Below, in pieces: positions 57,720 through 64,000 of a stretch of 64,000 bases of DNA. This DNA comes from Sphingomonas sp. NFR04 (GTDB lineage: Bacteria; Pseudomonadota; Alphaproteobacteria; Sphingomonadales; Sphingomonadaceae): NCBI RefSeq assembly GCF_900114095.1, contig NZ_FORV01000010.1:1-64000 (forward strand). The letters run 5' to 3'. Made by a program: the position numbers and the translations under genes. Within the stretch, counting starts at the first letter, position 1; every line of letters starts with the position of its first letter. Below the pieces are notes generated by a model that did not search any database, was not told where the DNA came from, and saw only the letters and a list, made by a program, of their open reading frames with translations.

Positions 57720-58073
57720 TCAGTTCGCGAACACATTCTCCACCGCCGCCCGCAGCGCGCTCGGCGAGCAGGGCTTGGAGCAGACCACCGCCTGCGGATA
57801 GCGGTCGCGCAGCGAGGTGGCGTCGGCATGGCCCGAATGGAAGATGATCGGCACGCCCGCATCGCGCAGCACGTCGGCGGCGGGGAAGACCTCGCCGTCG
57901 GTCAGGCGGACATCGAGGATCGCGCAGCCGGGCAGATGGCTCGCCACCGCCTCCAGTGCCTCGGCGACCGAGACATAGGGGCCTTCCACCGCGAAGCCTG
58001 CCTCTTCCACCACGTCCTGTACGTCCAGCGCCACGAACAGCTCATCCTCGATGAGCATCACCGTCTTCGTCAT
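57720..58073 (-). CDS. single-domain response regulator
   Basis: A 117-residue CheY-like receiver: acidic pocket E9-D10, phosphoacceptor D54 (AILDVRLTDG), and the signalling residues IIFHSGHAD and CSKP. No output domain. Its start overlaps the 3' end of the HWE kinase gene by 32 bases, so it is the third gene of the LOV-kinase-receiver operon. Single-domain receivers with HWE kinases often act as phosphate sinks or feed the alphaproteobacterial general stress response. Confidence 0.9.
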   Translation of the reverse strand: MTKTVMLIEDELFVALDVQDVVEEAGFAVEGPYVSVAEALEAVASHLPGCAILDVRLTDGEVFPAADVLRDAGVPIIFHSGHADATSLRDRYPQAVVCSKPCSPSALRAAVENVFAN

Positions 58074-61000
58074 TCGCAAGCACTTTCGCAGGCAGATGGA
58101 TCTGAATGGCGAAGACATGGTCTTCCGCCGATCGGGTGACCGTCACGCCAAGCTGGCGCGACGAGGTTTGTACCAGAATCGTGCCGAACCCGGTGCCCGA
58201 TTCCACCGAAACGGGGCGATCTCCGGTCTCGCGCCAGTCGAGCCGAACACCGTCGGGCACGCGTTCCCAGCGCACGACGAGTTCTCCGCCATTCGCACCG
58301 AGTGCCCCATATTTGACAGCGTTGGTCGCCCATTCGTGGAGCATCAACGCAAGCGGGGACAAACAGGTCCGGTGAATCTTCACGGCCGGGCCATTTATTT
58401 CGATGCTGGCATGATCCCGATAGGGGGCGAGCGTCGCCTCCACCAGCTCGGCGAGGTCGATCGACTGCAGCGCGCCGGCGGGTGCCGCCAGCGAATGGGC
58501 GCGGCCCAGCGCGGCGATCCGCTCGCGCATGTCGTTGGCGAAGCGGATCACGTCGTCATGGCTGCGGGCACCGGCAGAGATCATGCCGCTGACGATCGCG
58601 AACAGGTTCTTCACCCGGTGGTTCATCTCGCGCAGCATCAGCTCGCGGGTTTCCGCCAGCGCATATTCGGGCGTGACGTCGATCGAGACACCGACCAGGC
58701 GGCGCGGTCCGGCATCGTTCACCAGGCGCCCGAAGGTCTTGATCCGGCGCACCTCGTCCCCGTCGACGATGCGGTAGCTGATCTCGAGGTCGCCGCCCTC
58801 GGCGATAACCTGGGCAAGTTCGAGGTCGAATAGCGGGCGATCCTCGGGATGCAGCCGGTCGAGCCGCGCTTCGGGATCGTCGGGCGCGATGCCCGGGGCG
58901 ATGCCCAGCACGGCACGGGCGTGATCGTCGATCACCGTCTCGCCGGTATCGACGCGATATTCCCACACCGCGATTCCGCCCGCGCGAATCGCCATGTCAA
59001 GTCGTTCGCGCTCGGCGGCCAGCGCGCGTTCGAGCGAGAGGGCGTCGGTGATGTCGGTCAGCACCAGCGTCGCGCCGTCGGTGGTGCCGTTCTGGGCGCG
59101 ATAGGGCAGGGTGCGCATCGACAGCGTGCGGCTGCCGTCCTGGGTGGTCACGCGGCGCTGGAGCGGGCCCTCGCCCGCGATCACCGCACGGGCATCCGCC
59201 AGATAGTCCGCGCCGGCCAGGCGGCTGGCGACATCGGCCAGCGGTCGGCCACGGTCGCTCGGCTGGAGCGGGAACAGCGCGGTCGCCGCCTCGGTGAAGC
59301 TGCGGATGCGGAGATCGGCGTCGAGCACCACCACCGCGAGATCCGTGGATTCGAAGAAATTGCGCAGGTCCGAATTGGCGATGGTAAGCTGGTCGACCTT
59401 GCTCTTCAGCTCGTCGTTGACCGTGGACAGCTCCTCGTTGGTCGACTGGAGCTCCTCGTTCATCGACATCATTTCTTCGTTGGAGCTCTTCAGCTCCTCG
59501 TTCGCGGTCTCCAGCTCTTCGACGGTGGTGCGCAGCCGGTGGCGGGTGACGCGCAGCTCGTCCTCGAGCGCATCGAGATGATCGTCGCCGGCATCGAGTT
59601 CGGCAACGTCCTCGTCGAGCGCGGGGCGGAAGGGCGCGGTCTCTCGGAACACGAACAGCAGCGTGCCGTCGGGCATCGGATCGCAGACCACGTCGATCGT
59701 CTGTGCGCCATATTCGGAATCGACCGTCACGTCGCGCGCCACCACCCGCTTGCGCTGGTCGCGCCCGGCCCGGAGCAGCGGCCCCAGCACGTTGCGCAGG
59801 CCCGGCCGTGCCAGGCCGATCGCACTCGATCCGCCGGTGCGCGTCACCGGAAAATCGAAATAGCGGCCGAGCCTACCATAAGCGGCGATGATCACGCCTT
59901 CCTGGTCGAGCACCAGGCTGGCCGGGGCATAGCGATCGATCAGCCGGCGGACGGCGGCGGTCTCCTCGGCACCGACTCGGCCCGCCCGGCGCTCGTGCCG
60001 ATCCTCGCGCGGGCTGCGCGCGCGGGAGCTGCCGGGAAGGTCGATCGGGTAATTGGGCGCGCCCGGCGAGCGCCGGAAGATCCGCGCCTGGGCGTCGATC
60101 GCCGGGAACAGATGCTCGAACCGCCCGATCGTTTCGGAGGGTCCGAGGAACAGATAGCCTTCGGGCCGGATCGCATAGTGCAGCAGCGGCATCACCGATT
60201 GCTGCAGGCGATCGTCGAAGTAGATCAGCAGGTTGCGGCACGAGACCAGGTCGATCCGCGAAAAGGGCGGGTCCTTGACCAAGCTGTGGTTGGAGAAGCG
60301 GATCATGTCGCGGATCTGCGGCACGATCTGGAAGCGCTCGGTATGCGGCAGCGTGTAGCGTTCGCGCAGCGCCGGCGGCAGGTCGATCATCGCAGAAGTG
60401 GGATAGACGCCGTTGCGGGCGATCTGCAGCATCTGCTCGTCGATATCGGTCGCGAAGATCTGTACGCCGGTGGAAGGGAGCGCGAGCTTGCGCGCCGCCT
60501 CCGCGAACAGCATCGCGATGCTATAGGCCTCTTCCCCCGAGGAGCAGCCGGGGATCCAGACGCGGATGTCCTCCTCGCTCGTCCAGCTGCGCATCAGCGG
60601 CTCGATCACCTGAGTGCGCAGGCGGTCGAACAGGTCGGCGTCGCGGAAGAAGCGGGTGACGTTGATCAGCAGGTCGCGGAACAGCGCCTCGCATTCGTCG
60701 GAGTCGGACTTGGCGCGGGCCAGATAGGCGCGGCCACTGGTCATGCCGAGCACGTGCATCCGTCGCTCGATCCGGCGGATCAGCGTGGTGCGCTTATAGC
60801 CCGAGAAGTCGTGGCCGACGGCGGTGCGCAGCACCTTGCACAGCTCGTCGACATGGTCGGCGACGAGCGAGGCCTCTTCCGTCTGCTCCTCGCCGCCGCT
60901 GCGATGGAAGAAGGCGTGGAGGCAGTCGAGCATCTGGCCCGGCGCCTTGACGAAATCCACCAGCCCGGTGCCGACGGCCGAGAGCGGCATGCCGTCATAG

Positions 61001-61488
61001 CGCGCGCTCTCCGGCTCCTGCACCAGGCAGACGCCGCCATGTTCCTTCACCGCGCGCAGGCCGATCGTACCGTCCGCGCCGGTGCCCGACAGGATCACGC
61101 AGGCGGCATTGCCCTGCTGGTCGGCGGCGAGCGACAGGAAGAAATCGTCGATCGGGCGACGCAAGCCCCTTGGCTGGGCGAAATCGGTGAGCTCGAGCGT
61201 GCCGCCGCGGATGGCCAGGCCATGGCCCGGCGGGATGATATAGACCTTGTCGGCCTCGATCTGCTCGCCGCCCTCGCACTGGAGCACTTCCAGGCTGGTC
61301 TGGCGGTCGAGCAGCTGCGCCAGCATGCTCTCATGATTGGGATCGAGATGCTGGACGATGACGAACGCCATGCCGGTCGGTGCGCGGGCGGGCGCCAGCA
61401 TCTCGCGCAGTGCTTCCAGCCCGCCGGCGGAAGCGCCGATGCCGACGATCGGCAGCGTCGTCGTCTTGGCGTCGAAGGGCGCGTTCAC
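58042..61488 (-). CDS. CheB/CheR-PAS-HWE hybrid sensor histidine kinase
   Basis: A 1148-residue signalling protein: CheB-type methylesterase (1-195; S20 in GIGASAGG, H47, D139), CheR methyltransferase (about 205-480; SAM site GCSSGEEAYSIAM), a long Glu-rich coiled coil (about 640-720), two PAS domains, then an HWE kinase: phosphoacceptor H957 (MNHRVKNLF), N-box LHEWATNAVKYGAL with N1056, and the W-x-E motif WRE (1085-1087). No receptor methylation partner is near, so CheB/CheR parts may serve as intrinsic regulators. GTG start overlapping the LOV stop; the response regulator overlaps the 3' end. Confidence 0.92.
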   Translation of the reverse strand: MNAPFDAKTTTLPIVGIGASAGGLEALREMLAPARAPTGMAFVIVQHLDPNHESMLAQLLDRQTSLEVLQCEGGEQIEADKVYIIPPGHGLAIRGGTLELTDFAQPRGLRRPIDDFFLSLAADQQGNAACVILSGTGADGTIGLRAVKEHGGVCLVQEPESARYDGMPLSAVGTGLVDFVKAPGQMLDCLHAFFHRSGGEEQTEEASLVADHVDELCKVLRTAVGHDFSGYKRTTLIRRIERRMHVLGMTSGRAYLARAKSDSDECEALFRDLLINVTRFFRDADLFDRLRTQVIEPLMRSWTSEEDIRVWIPGCSSGEEAYSIAMLFAEAARKLALPSTGVQIFATDIDEQMLQIARNGVYPTSAMIDLPPALRERYTLPHTERFQIVPQIRDMIRFSNHSLVKDPPFSRIDLVSCRNLLIYFDDRLQQSVMPLLHYAIRPEGYLFLGPSETIGRFEHLFPAIDAQARIFRRSPGAPNYPIDLPGSSRARSPREDRHERRAGRVGAEETAAVRRLIDRYAPASLVLDQEGVIIAAYGRLGRYFDFPVTRTGGSSAIGLARPGLRNVLGPLLRAGRDQRKRVVARDVTVDSEYGAQTIDVVCDPMPDGTLLFVFRETAPFRPALDEDVAELDAGDDHLDALEDELRVTRHRLRTTVEELETANEELKSSNEEMMSMNEELQSTNEELSTVNDELKSKVDQLTIANSDLRNFFESTDLAVVVLDADLRIRSFTEAATALFPLQPSDRGRPLADVASRLAGADYLADARAVIAGEGPLQRRVTTQDGSRTLSMRTLPYRAQNGTTDGATLVLTDITDALSLERALAAERERLDMAIRAGGIAVWEYRVDTGETVIDDHARAVLGIAPGIAPDDPEARLDRLHPEDRPLFDLELAQVIAEGGDLEISYRIVDGDEVRRIKTFGRLVNDAGPRRLVGVSIDVTPEYALAETRELMLREMNHRVKNLFAIVSGMISAGARSHDDVIRFANDMRERIAALGRAHSLAAPAGALQSIDLAELVEATLAPYRDHASIEINGPAVKIHRTCLSPLALMLHEWATNAVKYGALGANGGELVVRWERVPDGVRLDWRETGDRPVSVESGTGFGTILVQTSSRQLGVTVTRSAEDHVFAIQIHLPAKVLANDEDGDAHRG

Positions 61489-62042
61489 AGATAGCTGCTC
61501 GTATCGAGGTCGGAGAGCGTCATCTTCGCCTGGGCGATCGTCGCGGCGGTGTTGGCGATGGTGATCAGCGTGCCTTCCACCGCAATCCCGCTCTCGGCGA
61601 CAACCGGCGCAAGTCGCGCAAGGGTTTGCCGCAGCGCCTTGTCATAGTCGGCCAGCCGCTCGGGCTGGGTGCGGCTGACGTCGAACTGCGAGGCGAAGAT
61701 GTAGCGCGTCTCGCCGGTGAGCGCGCGCAGCTTCGACATGTAGAGCAAATTGACGAAGGGCGTGCCGTCCTTGCGGAAGTTCACGATCGCGGTGCGGACG
61801 CTGGTCTGCGCATCGTCGTCGAGGAACGCGTGGATGCGGATGCGGGCTTCCTGATTGTCGCTGTCGCCCTGGAGGAAGCGGCAATTCTGCCCGGCGATCT
61901 CGTGCGAGGCGTAGCCGGTCAGGTCGCGAAAACGCTGGTTGGTGAGCAGCAACGGATGATCGCCAACCGCTTCGCCCAGCGACAGGGCGACGGGCGAGCT
62001 CTCGAAATAGTCGCGGAGCGCGGGGGGGAGTTGCGGGGTCAT
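61485..62042 (-). CDS. short LOV blue-light receptor protein
   Basis: A 185-residue protein with one LOV/PAS domain and a C-terminal helical tail. GQNCRFLQGDSDNQEARI carries the photoactive Cys (C54) and flavin-contact residues Asn/Arg/Gln; NFRKDGTPFVNLLYMSKL and IFASQFDVS follow as in LOV cores. Blue light would form a Cys-FMN adduct. Its stop overlaps the GTG of the HWE kinase (4 bases), so both are coupled. It probably modulates the kinase or its receiver in trans, unlike LOV kinases that have the domain fused. Confidence 0.85.
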   Translation of the reverse strand: MTPQLPPALRDYFESSPVALSLGEAVGDHPLLLTNQRFRDLTGYASHEIAGQNCRFLQGDSDNQEARIRIHAFLDDDAQTSVRTAIVNFRKDGTPFVNLLYMSKLRALTGETRYIFASQFDVSRTQPERLADYDKALRQTLARLAPVVAESGIAVEGTLITIANTAATIAQAKMTLSDLDTSSYL

Positions 62043-62178
62043 GTCTGCGGGGGCCTCGATAGGGAAGCAGAACGACCTGTCCCGGAAACTGATCCAGGAT
62101 AGGCGCGATTCCGTTCCGAAACAACCCGCGCGGCCGGGCCACGGCGCCGCTAATCACCTGATTTCGCTTGCGATCCAA

Positions 62179-64000
62179 TCATCGGCGCAGCGCGGCATCG
62201 CCCCACACTACGGGCAATCTCTCATTGGCGGCGCCGCCGGACCGGGCCACCAGCTCGACCAGCTTTACCCCGGCGACGTCGGCGCGGAGCGGCTTGGCAG
62301 CGCCGCCGCGCCGTATGGGGGCGGAGGTGGCGAGCAGACGCCGGTCGCCATAGATCTGGAAGGTCACGGCGTGGGTGGCATCCGTCGCGGAATCGTCGAC
62401 ACCGACTGACACGGTGAGCTGGCGATAGCCTGCATTGCGCACCTCCAGCCGCGAGTTGGCGAGCACGCCCAGCCCGGCGGCAAAATGGGCCCCTGCCACG
62501 GCGAGCTCGCGGCCATAGGGTGTCGCATCCGCCTGCGCGCCGCCCCAGCCGGCATAGAGCGGGCGCTGCCCGGCGCCACGCGTGCCGCTCCAGGAGACGA
62601 TCGCGCGGTGGATGGTCGGGTCGGCCATCGGCGCGGTGACGCCGTCCACCGCCGGGTTCACGCTGCCCGGCATTTCGGACAAATACAGCCCGTCGGCGAG
62701 CAGCCGCGTGCCCTTGGCGCGGAACACCAGCGTCTCGTGCGGGGCGAGCTTGAACTTGGTTTCCTTGGTGAAGCTGGAGGCGCCGCCGGTCCACAGATCG
62801 GTCAGCGCGATGGGCGCATCGTCGCGCAGCTTGAGATGCTGGGCGGTGAGGATCGCCTCGGTCGGCGCGGCGGTGCGATTGAACAGCGCGACGGCCTTGT
62901 CGCCGTTCGCCAGCGTCTTGACGAGGATCTGGAAATCGTCGGTGTCGAAGGCGAGCACCGCCTGATTGCCGGCAGGATCCTGGTCGATCGCGATCAGCGC
63001 GGCATTACCGAAAATGTCCATCAGCGCTTGCGGGGTTGTGCGCAGGTCGGCACCGATCAGCAGCGGGGCGGAGACCATCGCCCAGAGCGCGAAGTGGGAG
63101 CGTGCCTCGACGAGGTGGTCGGCATCGAACTCGCCCTTGCCGATGAACAGCATGTCGGGGTCATTCCACGAGCCGGGGTGCGCATAGAGCGGGCGGCGGG
63201 CGGCGGTGTCGAAATTGGTGAGCAGGCGCGTCCAGTGCGGCGTGATGTCGTCACTGGTCCGCGAGATATTGCCCACGTCCTTGGCCCAGCTGCGCACATC
63301 GGCCGATCCCCAGATGCACAGCGACAGGAGATAGTCCTGGTCCGGATCGGCGCGGACCAGCGCGGCCTTCACCTGTGCGAACATCGCCCGCACTGCCGGA
63401 ATGTTGGAGCGGTTGATGCTGTCGAGGTCGAGGATCGGCGCGAGCGCGCGGTAGCGGCCCTCGCGGACCAGCGGGCTGTCCTCGCCATAGGCGCGCAGGC
63501 CGCAGCCGTCGATCTTGATGTAATCGAAGCCCCATTCGCCGAAATAGAGGCCGATGTCCTGGTCGATATGGCCGTAGAGCCCGACCTCGCGTTCGAGCAC
63601 GCTGCCGCGCGGCAGCTGGGGCTCGTTGGGGCCATAGGCCTGGGCGCAGGTGTTGCGGCCAAGATCGGTATAGATGCCGGCCTTGAGCCCCATGGCGTGC
63701 AGGCGATCGGTTAACGGCTTGAACGAGGTCGCGCCGTCGGCGGTGCGGGCGGAGGGGAACTTGTCCGCACGCACCAGCATGCGGCCGTCGGCGCGTCGAT
63801 GATCCCACCAGCCTTCGTCGAGGTTGATGTAGCGATAGCCCTTGGCGGCGAGCCCGGTGTCGACGATCTTCTGCGCGGACGCGAGTACCTTCTCCTCGTC
63901 GACATCGGTCGCGAAGGCATTCCAGCTGTTCCAGCCCATCGGCGGCGTCGGCGCACGGCCATCGGTGTTGGCGGACCAGCGGCCGGTGGGGGCGAGCGGA
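62179..64000 (-). CDS. GH27 alpha-galactosidase with NPCBM domain (5' end cut by the window)
   Basis: The frame remains open through the right edge; the internal ATG at 63939 is not the start, because the typical TPPMGWNSWNAF spans it. About 606 residues are visible. The (beta/alpha)8 GH27 domain carries the nucleophile Asp in YIKIDGCG and the acid/base Asp region ISRTSDDI; PGSWNDPDML is conserved too. From about 62700 to the stop an NPCBM/CBM51-like module follows (GVDDSATDATHAVTFQIYGD). It removes alpha-linked galactose; a signal peptide is likely upstream of the window. Confidence 0.92.
   Translation of the reverse strand, partial: PLAPTGRWSANTDGRAPTPPMGWNSWNAFATDVDEEKVLASAQKIVDTGLAAKGYRYINLDEGWWDHRRADGRMLVRADKFPSARTADGATSFKPLTDRLHAMGLKAGIYTDLGRNTCAQAYGPNEPQLPRGSVLEREVGLYGHIDQDIGLYFGEWGFDYIKIDGCGLRAYGEDSPLVREGRYRALAPILDLDSINRSNIPAVRAMFAQVKAALVRADPDQDYLLSLCIWGSADVRSWAKDVGNISRTSDDITPHWTRLLTNFDTAARRPLYAHPGSWNDPDMLFIGKGEFDADHLVEARSHFALWAMVSAPLLIGADLRTTPQALMDIFGNAALIAIDQDPAGNQAVLAFDTDDFQILVKTLANGDKAVALFNRTAAPTEAILTAQHLKLRDDAPIALTDLWTGGASSFTKETKFKLAPHETLVFRAKGTRLLADGLYLSEMPGSVNPAVDGVTAPMADPTIHRAIVSWSGTRGAGQRPLYAGWGGAQADATPYGRELAVAGAHFAAGLGVLANSRLEVRNAGYRQLTVSVGVDDSATDATHAVTFQIYGDRRLLATSAPIRRGGAAKPLRADVAGVKLVELVARSGGAANERLPVVWGDAALRR

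Overview
The window reads as a high-GC alphaproteobacterium of the sphingomonad group (Sphingomonas or a close genus). The evidence is three very large TonB-dependent receptors, a SapC / tryptophan-halogenase pair behind one of them, a PEPxxWA-CTERM protein, a TorF-like porin, HWE-kinase signalling and the general codon bias. There is no CRISPR array, no tRNA gene and no insertion sequence. The sequence starts inside what looks like the leader of an rRNA operon (boxA and a promoter on the minus strand) and ends inside an alpha-galactosidase gene.

Layout. 0.35-10.1 kb is a peptide / hydroxyproline catabolism island: M24 prolidase-like peptidase, D-hydroxyproline (D-amino acid) dehydrogenase, GntR regulator, amino-acid permease, 4-hydroxyproline 2-epimerase, a DapA-family deaminase/aldolase and a TonB receptor. 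Three similar GTATAC-type sites sit in front of its transcription units. 10.1-16.2 kb holds an Mfd-like helicase with a structured leader, a small secreted protein, an M20 peptidase / ThuA pair and a DUF6894-like gene. 16.2-21.2 kb is a complete replicon core: iterons, a perfect DnaA box, repA, three parS-like palindromes, parB, parA, then a toxin-antitoxin pair with its own promoter and operator. 21.1-29.1 kb contains a short LuxR-type regulator, a FadR-like regulator with gluconokinase, a tandem beta-helix (GH55-like) protein fused to an SMP-30-like propeller, and a second TonB receptor.

29.2-37.8 kb is a TetR-controlled RND efflux locus (TetR, lipoprotein, cysteine-less AhpD-like protein, periplasmic adaptor, inner-membrane pump, outer-membrane factor). 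Two perfect operators bracket a consensus-like promoter. 37.8-42.4 kb has a stress flavin/PNPOx protein, a PEP-CTERM protein and an operon of ECF sigma factor, zinc-finger anti-sigma factor, subtilisin-like protease and porin. 42.4-52.8 kb is a glucoside-uptake locus: LacI regulator, FucP-like sugar permease, paired LacI-type operators, GH3 beta-glucosidase, a third TonB receptor, SapC and a flavin-dependent halogenase. 52.8-57.7 kb holds an ABC exporter, a winged-helix-like protein, a PAP2-family membrane protein and a kptA gene broken by one in-frame stop codon. 57.7-62.0 kb is a putative blue-light signalling operon (LOV protein, CheB/CheR-PAS-HWE kinase, response regulator). The right edge is a GH27 alpha-galactosidase with an NPCBM domain.

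Together the genes describe a scavenger of oligosaccharides and peptides. TonB receptors import substrates, dedicated hydrolases and transporters feed central metabolism, and one-component regulators with visible operators control each island. The plasmid-type replication and partition core next to a likely rRNA operon and an mfd-like gene suggests that the replicon is a chromid or second chromosome, or a chromosome that carries an integrated plasmid origin. The sequence alone cannot separate these.
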